DNA of 64,000 nucleotides, from positions 307,345 through 371,344 of the forward strand of contig NZ_JAFRDR010000006.1 in assembly GCF_017377795.1 (NCBI RefSeq), read 5' to 3'. The notes under the pieces were generated by a model, which was not told where the DNA came from, searched no databases, and saw only the letters and a list, made by a program, of their open reading frames with translations. The position numbers and the translations under genes were made by a program. Source of the DNA: Williamsia soli (lineage in GTDB: Bacteria > Actinomycetota > Actinomycetes > Mycobacteriales > Mycobacteriaceae). Below, in pieces: positions 17,368 through 25,350 of the stretch (its first letter is position 1; each line of letters starts with the position of its first letter).

Positions 17368-17436
17368 GATCGTCCCCACTTGGGGTGCCGGTTGGCAATA
17401 TGTCAATGGTGGGTGGTTCTGGGGACGATCTCAGGG
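17362..17436. repeat. 75-bp palindromic repeat, copy 2
   Basis: Same length and ends as copy 1, with perfect CCCTGAGATCGTCCCC/GGGGACGATCTCAGGG arms. By hand alignment it differs from copy 3 at 3 of 75 positions. Its left end supplies the TGA stop of the AbiEi-like gene, and its right end is 11 bp from the stop of the convergent monooxygenase, so it could act as a bidirectional terminator there. Confidence 0.92.
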
Positions 17437-17447
17437 GATTTCCGCGG

Positions 17448-18926
17448 TCACTGGTCGATCAGCGCCCGGTAGCGCGCTTCGCGGTCGGTGAACTGCTTCG
17501 AGGTGATGCCACCAAAGCTGGCCGCGTCGCGCGCATAACGTTGTGGCGCATCGGGAAGCGCATCGGATCCTTCGAGACGAAAGCTACTGGGTGCCAGCGG
17601 TCCGAAGAGCAATGCGCGACGAAGATCTGGCCATTTCTCGAGATCCGGCTCGACACCCGCCGCCCGCGCGAACGTCAGTGCGGCCAGGTTCATCCGGGTT
17701 TTCTGTGGAAGTCCGCGGCGCGACCGATAGGCCTCGATGGCCTGGCGTCGGACCGTGTCGCCGGTGGGCGGAATCGAGCCGCCCCATTCGTAGGCGATCC
17801 ATCTCGCCTGCAATTCCAGGGGAACGAAATAGCCGCCCGACTGGTCCCACATCCCGACGAACGCGAGTCCCGGCAGATCAGGGTGGAACGTGTGGCGGTC
17901 GGCGTCGAGGTGCTGGGCATCGAGGTCGAGGACCCCGCGAATGTCTGGATCGAGGAACGGGATGTCGAGGTCGAACCCGGTGCCGAAGACGATTCCGTCG
18001 AACTCGTCATCGGGTCCGTCAGCGAAGGTGACAACAGTGCCCGAGATGTGGTCGATCCACGGTCGCACGGTGATACGACCTTCGGCGACGAGTGGCAGGT
18101 ATTGCTGGTTGAGGGTGACACCGGCGGCGAACAGCGAGGGATTCGGAGCCGGTGCCCCGTACTGCTCGGGACTGCCTCCGGCCTCGACCACGATCTCCTT
18201 GAGTTGCCGGTCGATTTCGGAGGACTTGAGCCTTTCGGTGGAGAGGGTGCCGTATCGGGTGAAGATCCGGTGGTCCGACGGCACACCTGCCGCGAACTTC
18301 GGCAGGACGTACCGCTGGCGTCGTTGGGTGATCACCACTCGAGCGGCACCGAGTTGAGCGAGCTCAACGGCGATCTCGAGGGCACTGATCGCGCAGCCCG
18401 CCACCAGGACAGACTTGCCGCGATACGGAGCCGGCCCCCGATAGTCGTACGACGAGATCACGCCCGCTGCACCGGCGAACGTCTCGAGCCCGGATACCGG
18501 CGGGATGGCCGGTTTGTGGAATCGTCCGCTGGACACGACGACGCGGTCGAATCGTTCTGCAGTCCCGCTATGGCTCAGCAGCCAGCCGTCGCCGTCTCGG
18601 CTGAGCAGATCGACTCGGGTCCCGAGTCGGGTGCGGGTCAACAGGTCGAACTTCTCGGCATACCCGTGCAGGTAGGCGAGAATGTCTCCGTTCGAAGGAA
18701 ATACGCGATCGGTGACGTGATCGAGATCGCTGAACGCCGTCAGCACCCGGCTGGTGTTGGTGTGCATCGACGGCCAGATGCCGCTGCGTCCCTCGATCCC
18801 GGTCCATTGCCCGCCCACCGTCGGACCCTGATCGAAGATCGTCGGCTCGAAGCCCTGCGATAGCAGCCACCGCGCCGCGACCAGCCCTCCTGGGCCGGCC
18901 CCGATGACCGCAACTCTCTCCGTCAT
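17448..18926 (-). CDS. Flavin-containing monooxygenase (group B, FMO-like)
   Basis: 492 residues from ATG 18926. FAD motif VIGAGPGGLVAARWLL is at residues 6-21, GGQWTGIEGRSGIWPSMHTN near residue 43, NADPH motif VAGCAISALEIAVELA near residue 175, and FGTGFDLDIPFLD near residue 320 corresponds to the conserved (A)TGY element. It would oxygenate a nitrogen, sulfur or carbonyl centre using NADPH and O2. It stands alone between repeat copies 2 and 3; copy 3 begins 23 bp upstream of its start codon, so its promoter must lie within or beyond the repeat. A 20-residue N-terminal extension starting inside the repeat is not favoured. Confidence 0.85.
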   Translation of the reverse strand: MTERVAVIGAGPGGLVAARWLLSQGFEPTIFDQGPTVGGQWTGIEGRSGIWPSMHTNTSRVLTAFSDLDHVTDRVFPSNGDILAYLHGYAEKFDLLTRTRLGTRVDLLSRDGDGWLLSHSGTAERFDRVVVSSGRFHKPAIPPVSGLETFAGAAGVISSYDYRGPAPYRGKSVLVAGCAISALEIAVELAQLGAARVVITQRRQRYVLPKFAAGVPSDHRIFTRYGTLSTERLKSSEIDRQLKEIVVEAGGSPEQYGAPAPNPSLFAAGVTLNQQYLPLVAEGRITVRPWIDHISGTVVTFADGPDDEFDGIVFGTGFDLDIPFLDPDIRGVLDLDAQHLDADRHTFHPDLPGLAFVGMWDQSGGYFVPLELQARWIAYEWGGSIPPTGDTVRRQAIEAYRSRRGLPQKTRMNLAALTFARAAGVEPDLEKWPDLRRALLFGPLAPSSFRLEGSDALPDAPQRYARDAASFGGITSKQFTDREARYRALIDQ

Positions 18927-18949
18927 CGCCGAAGTGTGACACGGCCCGG

Positions 18950-19024
18950 CCCTGAGATCGTCCCCAATTGGGGTACCGATTGGCAATATGTCAATGGTGG
19001 GTGGTTCTGGGGACGATCTCAGGG
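18950..19024. repeat. 75-bp palindromic repeat, copy 3
   Basis: Perfect 16-bp terminal arms and the same internal core as copy 2, in the same orientation (TTGGCAATATGTCAATGG). It lies between the monooxygenase start and the stop of the DUF1684 gene (19029), only 4 bp from that stop, so it sits at the end of the long leftward sulfur operon. Confidence 0.92.
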
Positions 19025-19028
19025 TGAA

Positions 19029-19751
19029 TCACTTGGCTTGTAGCCGACTCTCCCCAGCCCTCACCGCAAAATCGAACCGATTGTTCTGCGGCGGAAGCGG
19101 GCACAGGTAGTGATCGGTGAAGGTGCACGGCGGCAGGAATGCGCGATTGAAGTCGATGACAACCGGCTCTCCGACCTCGCCGACCGATACGTTCAGGAAC
19201 CGGAACCGCTGTGTCTCGGTGCCATTGGTGCTGTCGGCGAAAACGATCTGCGCGCTGCCGTCGGGTGCGGCGATGGCGCTGAGGGTCCGCTCCTCGCCTG
19301 CGATGACTGCCTTCAGCACCACTGTCTCCTTCGCGCCGACGAATCCGTCGATGTGCTCGATCGACAGTTCCTCGCGGGAGTCCAGGACACCGTCGATGAT
19401 CCATGCTGGATCGGGCTCGAAGGCATCGATACCGGACAGCGCGAGGCGGGTGGGAGCTTGCGGGTCGAAGACCCGGACGGCCACCTTCCCGGCGCGGGCG
19501 AGCGCACTGACCGACAGGTCTCCGATGGCCTGGCTCTCGCCGGGTGCCAACGTCACGCCTGCGGTGCTGACGGCGCGTCCGTCCACGGCGGACCACGTCC
19601 CGGGCAGGGCCTCGATGGTCAGCGGCTCGTCGGTCAGCCAGTGCGTACCGGTCACGGACGCGATGCCCAGTGGGGCGGTGGCCGCCCTGTTGCGCTCGGC
19701 GCGCCAGTCGTTCCAGGTGTCGGTCCAGCCGGCGGTGGTGGAGATGGTCAT
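19029..19751 (-). CDS. DUF1684 domain protein
   Basis: 240 residues from ATG 19751, with AAAGGAA upstream. The C-terminal FNRAFLPPCTFTDHYLCPLP followed by PQNNRF is the signature of DUF1684, a family of beta-rich proteins of unknown function. The N-terminus (WNDWRAERNRAA) and the GTHWLTDEP segment also match the family layout. It is the last gene of the 12-kb operon for organosulfur uptake and oxidation and presumably serves it. No signal peptide or membrane segment is seen. Repeat copy 3 follows its stop after 4 bp. Confidence 0.8.
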   Translation of the reverse strand: MTISTTAGWTDTWNDWRAERNRAATAPLGIASVTGTHWLTDEPLTIEALPGTWSAVDGRAVSTAGVTLAPGESQAIGDLSVSALARAGKVAVRVFDPQAPTRLALSGIDAFEPDPAWIIDGVLDSREELSIEHIDGFVGAKETVVLKAVIAGEERTLSAIAAPDGSAQIVFADSTNGTETQRFRFLNVSVGEVGEPVVIDFNRAFLPPCTFTDHYLCPLPPQNNRFDFAVRAGESRLQAK

Positions 19752-19802
19752 GAGGTTCCTTTTCGATAGTGCGTGATGGACGGTGAGGTGGACCGATGTT
19801 CT

Positions 19803-19975
19803 TCAGTCGTGAGGGCTCCAACCGATCTGTGGTGCGACGGTCTGGGCGACGTCTTCGAGGAGCCGGATGTTCTGGGCGAGGGTGAACGACGGCGGGGGGC
19901 GCCGTCGGGCCGGGCCGCGCGCTCGGCATTGCCCGGTCCGGATGGGAATGCGACCCGGGCGGTCTGCACGGTCAT
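19803..19975 (-). pseudogene. Small coupled reading frame, apparently frameshifted at a C6 run
   Basis: ATG 19975 overlaps the stop of the ABC exporter gene as ATGA and has GGAAAGGA upstream, so translation initiation here looks real. The first 25 codons (MTVQTARVAFPSGPGNAERA and on) run into a run of six C. After it, sensible coding continues in another frame: PSFTLAQNIRLLEDVAQTVA and a terminal PQIGWSPHD, stop at 19803. One extra C would give a 57-residue protein. This may be a sequencing or assembly indel, a real mutation, or programmed slippage. The function is unknown; its place between an ABC exporter and DUF1684 makes it part of the operon. Confidence 0.55.
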
Positions 19976-21819
19976 GGCGAAGTCCTTTCCGGACTGGTCA
20001 GCGATGGAGTCGTGTGTGCGGCCCACACCCTGTACAGCCCGGAATAGGTGCCGCCTGCGGGCAAAAGCTGTTCGTGGGTACCGGACTCGACGATCTGTCC
20101 GGAATCGAAGACAAGGATCCGGTCGGCCGCCCTGGCCGTCACCATCCGATGGGCGATCGAGATGGTGGTGCGTCCCCGGGTCAGCCGCACCAGTGCCCGC
20201 TGCACCCGGACGTCGGTGGCCGGATCCAGTCCGCTCGTCGCCTCGTCGAGGATCAGCAGATCGGGATCCACGAGAGCCGTCCGGGCCAGCGCGACCAGTT
20301 GGCGTTCACCGGCCGACAGCAGCTCGCCCCGCAGTCCCACCTGGGTGCTCAGACCGTCGGGTAGAGACCGGAGCCAGTCGCCCAGCCCCAGCGAATCGAC
20401 CACGGCCCGCGCTTCTTCGACACCGGCGCCGGGCACGCCGATCGCGATGTTGTCGCCGACGGTGGTGTCGAACAGGAAGGGATGCTGAGGGACGATCGCC
20501 AGTCTGCCGTGCAGCTCGCTGTCGGCGATCTCCTGCAGGGGCACACCTGACAACGTCACCGACCCGCCGGACATCCGAATGGTCCGGCTGATCATCTTCG
20601 CGAACGTGCTCTTCCCCGAACCGGTTTCGCCGACGACCGCCACGTGTTCACCGGCCCCGATCCGCACCGAGAGACCGTCGAACACGACAGGTCCGTCGCC
20701 GTACCGGACATGAGCGTCGACGACGTCCACCTCGATCGGGCCGGTCGCCGGGGAAACATTGCCTTCGCTGTGGACGGTCGCCGAATCGGTGAGGACGATC
20801 TCCATGGCGCGTCGCCATCCTGCCGCCGCGTTCTGGGCTTCACCGAGCATCTGGATCAGCAGCTGCAGGGGACGTACGAAAAAGGTCACCAAGAACACCA
20901 TCGCCACCAGTTCGCCGGTGTTGAGCTCACCGGGCACGACGGTCGTGGAGAGCCAGACGCCACCGACGATGATCAGCACCGTCACCGATGCGATGGCGAC
21001 CTCACCCAGAGACGTGTTGAGGTGCAACGGGATCAGGACACGTTTCTGCGATGTGTGGACATCCGAGATGGCGCCATCGATCCTGTGCTGAACCCGATCG
21101 GAGACACTCGTCGACCGGATGACCGCAGCACCGTGCACGGACTCTGCGATCGCCGATTGCAGATGCGAGATGCTGGTCCGAACCAGATCGAAACGACGAA
21201 CGATCACACTGTGCAGCACCGACATCGCGCCGACCACGATCGCGGTCACCGCGAACACGGCGAGCGACAGCTGCCACGAGTAGGCCAGCATGATCGCGGC
21301 GGCGATCAACATCTGCGCGATGTTGGTCAACAGCACCACGCCGCCGGTCTGAGCGAATGTCGACACCGTGTCGACATCGCTGGTCAGCCGCGACATCAAA
21401 TCGGCATTCCGGCTGCTCGCCACGGTGGCCTGGTCCATCGAATGGATTCGATCCAGCCCCTTCGCGCGCAACACCTCACAGGCCAGTTCGACCCTGCGAT
21501 AGAGACGGACGTTGAGGAACATCGATGCCAGGGCGGCCACGACCAGGGCCGCGCCACCGACGCTCACGGCGTCGACGACCACCCCGGCGTCCGGTTGGTC
21601 GGGATCGCTCAGGCCGTGGTCGATGGCGTACTGCACCGTCAGCGGCGCAATGATGCGGCCGGCACCGGCGATCACGGCGGCGATCGTCGACACGATCAGC
21701 CCGGACGCCAGCACCGGGGTGACGCGAATACCGCTGCGCAGCAATTGCAGGGGCGACGCGCCGCTGAGGTCAGTCAGACCCCCGGCGGGCATCTGGGTGT
21801 CAGACCCGGGAGCCGACAT
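19972..21819 (-). CDS. ABC exporter half-transporter, consensus NBD (second subunit)
   Basis: 615 residues from ATG 21819, with GGAGGAGA 5 nt upstream; it overlaps the preceding gene by 20 bp. The N-terminal transmembrane domain spans about residues 40-330 (type IV exporter fold). The ATPase domain has Walker A GETGSGKST, Walker B LLILDEATSGLDP with the catalytic Glu, and the switch His in SIAHRM. The signature loop is LSAGERQ rather than LSGGQ. Together with the next subunit it forms a heterodimeric exporter with one full and one degenerate site. Substrate unknown; its location in an import and oxidation operon suggests efflux of a product or toxic substrate. Confidence 0.88.
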   Translation of the reverse strand: MSAPGSDTQMPAGGLTDLSGASPLQLLRSGIRVTPVLASGLIVSTIAAVIAGAGRIIAPLTVQYAIDHGLSDPDQPDAGVVVDAVSVGGAALVVAALASMFLNVRLYRRVELACEVLRAKGLDRIHSMDQATVASSRNADLMSRLTSDVDTVSTFAQTGGVVLLTNIAQMLIAAAIMLAYSWQLSLAVFAVTAIVVGAMSVLHSVIVRRFDLVRTSISHLQSAIAESVHGAAVIRSTSVSDRVQHRIDGAISDVHTSQKRVLIPLHLNTSLGEVAIASVTVLIIVGGVWLSTTVVPGELNTGELVAMVFLVTFFVRPLQLLIQMLGEAQNAAAGWRRAMEIVLTDSATVHSEGNVSPATGPIEVDVVDAHVRYGDGPVVFDGLSVRIGAGEHVAVVGETGSGKSTFAKMISRTIRMSGGSVTLSGVPLQEIADSELHGRLAIVPQHPFLFDTTVGDNIAIGVPGAGVEEARAVVDSLGLGDWLRSLPDGLSTQVGLRGELLSAGERQLVALARTALVDPDLLILDEATSGLDPATDVRVQRALVRLTRGRTTISIAHRMVTARAADRILVFDSGQIVESGTHEQLLPAGGTYSGLYRVWAAHTTPSLTSPERTSP

Positions 21820-23659
21820 GGGTCTCCTCCAGTCCGACGACGTCGCCGTCGTGTCCACCGGAGTACGCGGTGACGATGCGGCGGTAGTCGTCTTGGCGGT
21901 CGGCGACGTCGAGGTGGGCGCCACTGTCGACGATCGTGCCGTCGCGGACGAACAGCACCCGGTCGGTCAACGCCAGCGAGTCCGGCCGCGCGGCGACCAC
22001 CAGGATCGTGGGTCCGTCTGGCGTCTCGGACAATGCAGCGATGCCGGCCAGCACCTCGGACTCCACCATCGGGTCGAGCGCCGACGTCGCGTCGTCGAGC
22101 ACCAGCAGTCGTGGCCGCCGGATCAGGGCGCGGGCCAGGGCGATCCGCTGCCGCTGTCCGCCGGACAGCGCCGCACCCATCTCGCCCACCGGGTGGTCGA
22201 GGCCGTCGTCGCAACCACGGACGAAATCATCGATCCGGGCCTGCCGCAGTGCCTCCCACACCTCGTCGTCGGTGTGGTGGTCGCCCCACATGGTCACGTT
22301 GTCGCGAATCGAACCACTGAACAGGAATGCGGTCTGCGGAACCAGGGCGGTTGTCGCGGCGATCTCCGACTCGGCGAAATCGGCGACGGGTACGCCGTTG
22401 TGGGCAACGGTGCCCGCATCGGCATCCGACAATCGCACGACGAGTTCGCAGATGCTGGTCTTCCCCGAACCGGTGGCACCCACCAGCGCGACGACCTCAC
22501 CGGGCGCGAGGTCGAAGTCGACGTCGTGCAGGATGTGGCTGCCGCCGCGGATCAGCCCGACCCCGCGTACCGACACGGCGGTGGCCGGAACCGGCTGCGC
22601 AGCCCGGTCTCCGTGACCGGGTTCGTCGCCACTGGCCAGGACGGCACCGACACGTTCGCCACCGGCAGCCGACATCGGCAACATCCCGAGGAACCGGCTG
22701 ATGACACTGAGCGGAATCGTGATGGTCAACAGGAGATACACGACCTCGACCAGGGTTCCCACGGTCAGGGATCCGTCGACCACACGTCCGGCACCGACCA
22801 CGAGTACCGCGAGAATGGCTCCGGTGGGGAGCAATTCGAGCAGGGGGTCGAAGACACCGCTGACGTTCCCGACCCGGATGTTCGCCGTCCTCAACGCGGC
22901 GATGCGGGGTGCGAATCGATCCCGTTCGGTGTCCGCGAGCCCCAGGGTGCGCACCACCTCGGCGCCTTCGACGCTTTCGTAAGCAACCCGGGCGACATCG
23001 GCGCGGGCCCGTTGTGCGGTGCGAGTCCGGGGTGTCAGTACGCGCTGGTAGGCCATGTTGATGGCGAACACCAAGACGATCAGGACCACGCCGATGAGGC
23101 CCAGCCAGAAGTCGTAGGTGACGAGACGAGCCACCGCCAGGACCAGCATCACCACCATACCGACCGCGAAGAAGAAGTGCGCCATCGGCGACCAGTGTGC
23201 CTCGACGTCGGACACCGCATTCGACAGCAATTGGCCGGGGGAGTGACTACGGTGCCAATCGAGCGAAAAGCGTTGGTATTTACGGGTCACCGCGCGCCGC
23301 GATCGGTCCTGCGACGCGTACTGCACCCGGCCGGTCGCGACACCGCGGATCACGATCGTCATCCACCGGACCGTTGAGATGCCGAGGATCGCGGCGATCG
23401 CGATCCACATCGCGGACACGACAACGGAACCCGCTTCGATCGACGGGATGATGAAGTGATCGGTGGCCCAGCCGACCGCGATGGCACCGGCCACCATGGT
23501 GGCGCCGTTGATGACACCGGCGGCCGTGGCAACGGCCGCCGGGACCGGGTGGGCGATCGCGCCGCCGGCCATTGCGCGGAGCCCGCGGAGGACTGACCCC
23601 CGCAGTGGCGTGGTGACGAGATCGTCGTCGGAGATCTGCGGGCTTGCCGAGGTTCGCAT
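21800..23659 (-). CDS. ABC exporter half-transporter, degenerate NBD (first subunit)
   Basis: 619 residues; ATG 23659 overlaps the stop of the importer ATPase (TGATG). The transmembrane domain is about residues 30-320. The ATPase domain has Walker A GATGSGKTS and a canonical signature LSGGQRQ, but Walker B reads LLVLDDATSALDP (Asp replacing the catalytic Glu) and the switch-His position reads VVAARPDS (no His). That is the known pattern of the degenerate subunit in heterodimeric exporters such as TM287/288. It is translationally coupled both upstream and downstream in the operon. Confidence 0.88.
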   Translation of the reverse strand: MRTSASPQISDDDLVTTPLRGSVLRGLRAMAGGAIAHPVPAAVATAAGVINGATMVAGAIAVGWATDHFIIPSIEAGSVVVSAMWIAIAAILGISTVRWMTIVIRGVATGRVQYASQDRSRRAVTRKYQRFSLDWHRSHSPGQLLSNAVSDVEAHWSPMAHFFFAVGMVVMLVLAVARLVTYDFWLGLIGVVLIVLVFAINMAYQRVLTPRTRTAQRARADVARVAYESVEGAEVVRTLGLADTERDRFAPRIAALRTANIRVGNVSGVFDPLLELLPTGAILAVLVVGAGRVVDGSLTVGTLVEVVYLLLTITIPLSVISRFLGMLPMSAAGGERVGAVLASGDEPGHGDRAAQPVPATAVSVRGVGLIRGGSHILHDVDFDLAPGEVVALVGATGSGKTSICELVVRLSDADAGTVAHNGVPVADFAESEIAATTALVPQTAFLFSGSIRDNVTMWGDHHTDDEVWEALRQARIDDFVRGCDDGLDHPVGEMGAALSGGQRQRIALARALIRRPRLLVLDDATSALDPMVESEVLAGIAALSETPDGPTILVVAARPDSLALTDRVLFVRDGTIVDSGAHLDVADRQDDYRRIVTAYSGGHDGDVVGLEETHVGSRV

Positions 23660-25350
23660 CAAAGGGTGGGGGCGACGACGCGACTGGCTGCTCGCTTACC
23701 CGGAATCGCATCCAGCAGACGCTGGGTGTAGGAACTGGTCGGCTCCCGGAACACCTTGGCCACCGAACCGGACTCGACGATCTTTCCTTTCTCGAACACC
23801 GAGACCGTGTGGGCGACCTGGGCGACCACGGCGAGGTCATGAGAGATGAACACATAGGTCAGCCCGAGCCGCTCTTGGAGTTCGGTGAGCAACTCGAGTA
23901 TTTGTTCCTGCACCGACACATCGAGCGCCGAGACCGGTTCGTCGAGCAGCACGACCTCCGGCTCGAGCACCAGCGAGCGGGCAATGGCCACCCGTTGGCG
24001 TTGACCACCGGACAGCTCCACCGGCAGACGGTCGAGGTGATTCTGGGGGAGTCCGACCTGCTCGAGCAGCTCTGACGCTCGCTTGTTGCGGCTGTTCCGA
24101 TCGCCGATTCGGAAGGACACCAACGGTTCGATGATGCTGTCGCGCACGGTGAACCGGGGATCGAGAGACGCAAAGGGATCCTGATGGACCAACTGGAAGC
24201 GCCTCCGCAGCGGGCGTAGATCGCGCCACGACAGTTCGGTGATGTCGGTCCCGGCGAATCGCACTGTGCCCGACGTCGGCTTCTCCAATCCCATTGCGAT
24301 CCGCAATGTGGTGGTCTTGCCGGAGCCGGATTCGCCGACCAGCGCGTGAGTGCGTCCCGGTGCCACCCGCACCGAGATGTCATCGAGTGCAGTGAAAGTC
24401 TCGGTCCTGCTGATGTGAAAATCCTTGCTCACCGAGGTCAATTCGATGATCGGCTCATCAACCTCGACGTCGCCTGCGGCCACCACGAAGCGTGGCGAGA
24501 TCGTACCGCCGTGCGCGAGTGCCGGGGCAGCGGCGATGAGACGCTGGGTGTATCCGTCCTCCGGGGCCACGAGAATGGTGGACGGAGAACCCTGTTCGAC
24601 GATCCGGCCGTGTTGCATGACGATCACGCGATCCGAGCGGTCGGCGGCGACGGCGAGGTCGTGGGTGATGATCAGCAGCGCGGTGTCGGTGTCGCGGACC
24701 AACGACTCGAGGTGGTCGAGGATTCGGGCCTGCACTGTGACGTCGAGGGCACTGGTCGGCTCGTCCGCGATGATCAGGTCTGGCTTGCCCGCCAACGCGA
24801 TCGCGATGAGGACGCGCTGGCGTTGTCCGCCGGACAGTTCATGCGGGTAGCGCCGCACCCATTGCGAGGGGTTGTCGAGCCCTGCCTTGCCGAGGGCGTC
24901 GACCACCTCGTCACCGATCTGGGGACCCTTGATGCCCCGGAGTTTCGCCGCTTCGGCCACCTGTACGCCGATGCGCTGGGTCGGGTTGAGCCCGACCATG
25001 GGGTCCTGGGGGATGAGACCAACAACGGAACCACGGAGTCGTCGCACGACTTTCTCCTTGGCGCCGGCGATCTCGACACCGCCGACCTTGATCGACCCCG
25101 AGGTGACCCGACCGTTGGCCGGCAGCAGTCCGATGATGGCGTTGGCCGTGGTGGTCTTACCCGATCCCGACTCACCCACGACAGCAACGACTTCACCGGG
25201 ATTCACCCGCAGATCCAGGTCGTGGACCGCGGGCACGACCTTACGGTTGCGGACGTAGCCGATGTTCAGGCCACGGATGTCGACGATCGGGTCGCCGGTG
25301 TACTCACGCGGCGCAGGGACCGCGGAGGACTTGGTCAGGTTGGTGGTCAT
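23659..25350 (-). CDS. Oligopeptide-type ABC importer ATPase, fused DppD-DppF
   Basis: 563 residues from ATG 25350 (ATGA overlap with the permease stop). Two complete ATPase domains lie in one chain. Domain 1 (about residues 25-280) has GESGSGKTT, LSGGQRQR and LIIADEPTSALD. Domain 2 (about 305-555) has GESGSGKTT, LSGGQRQR and VVLLDEPVSALD. Each ends with the C-terminal extension seen in oligopeptide/dipeptide/nickel transporters. It energises the permease pair encoded just upstream. In a longer in-frame reading the first 200 residues are antisense-like junk over the permease gene and were discarded. Confidence 0.88.
   Translation of the reverse strand: MTTNLTKSSAVPAPREYTGDPIVDIRGLNIGYVRNRKVVPAVHDLDLRVNPGEVVAVVGESGSGKTTTANAIIGLLPANGRVTSGSIKVGGVEIAGAKEKVVRRLRGSVVGLIPQDPMVGLNPTQRIGVQVAEAAKLRGIKGPQIGDEVVDALGKAGLDNPSQWVRRYPHELSGGQRQRVLIAIALAGKPDLIIADEPTSALDVTVQARILDHLESLVRDTDTALLIITHDLAVAADRSDRVIVMQHGRIVEQGSPSTILVAPEDGYTQRLIAAAPALAHGGTISPRFVVAAGDVEVDEPIIELTSVSKDFHISRTETFTALDDISVRVAPGRTHALVGESGSGKTTTLRIAMGLEKPTSGTVRFAGTDITELSWRDLRPLRRRFQLVHQDPFASLDPRFTVRDSIIEPLVSFRIGDRNSRNKRASELLEQVGLPQNHLDRLPVELSGGQRQRVAIARSLVLEPEVVLLDEPVSALDVSVQEQILELLTELQERLGLTYVFISHDLAVVAQVAHTVSVFEKGKIVESGSVAKVFREPTSSYTQRLLDAIPGKRAASRVVAPTL

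Noticed and set aside
16443..19024. Integron-like attC sites as explanation of the 75-bp palindromes
   Set aside because: Size and palindromic form fit, but the ends lack GTTRRRY/RYYYAAC core sites, the genes lie in mixed orientation, and there is no integrase.
20644..21873. Rightward open frame (409 codons) opposite the ABC exporter
   Set aside because: Composition (His/Arg/Asp-rich, low in hydrophobics) is that of an antisense shadow; the leftward exporter has all ATPase motifs.
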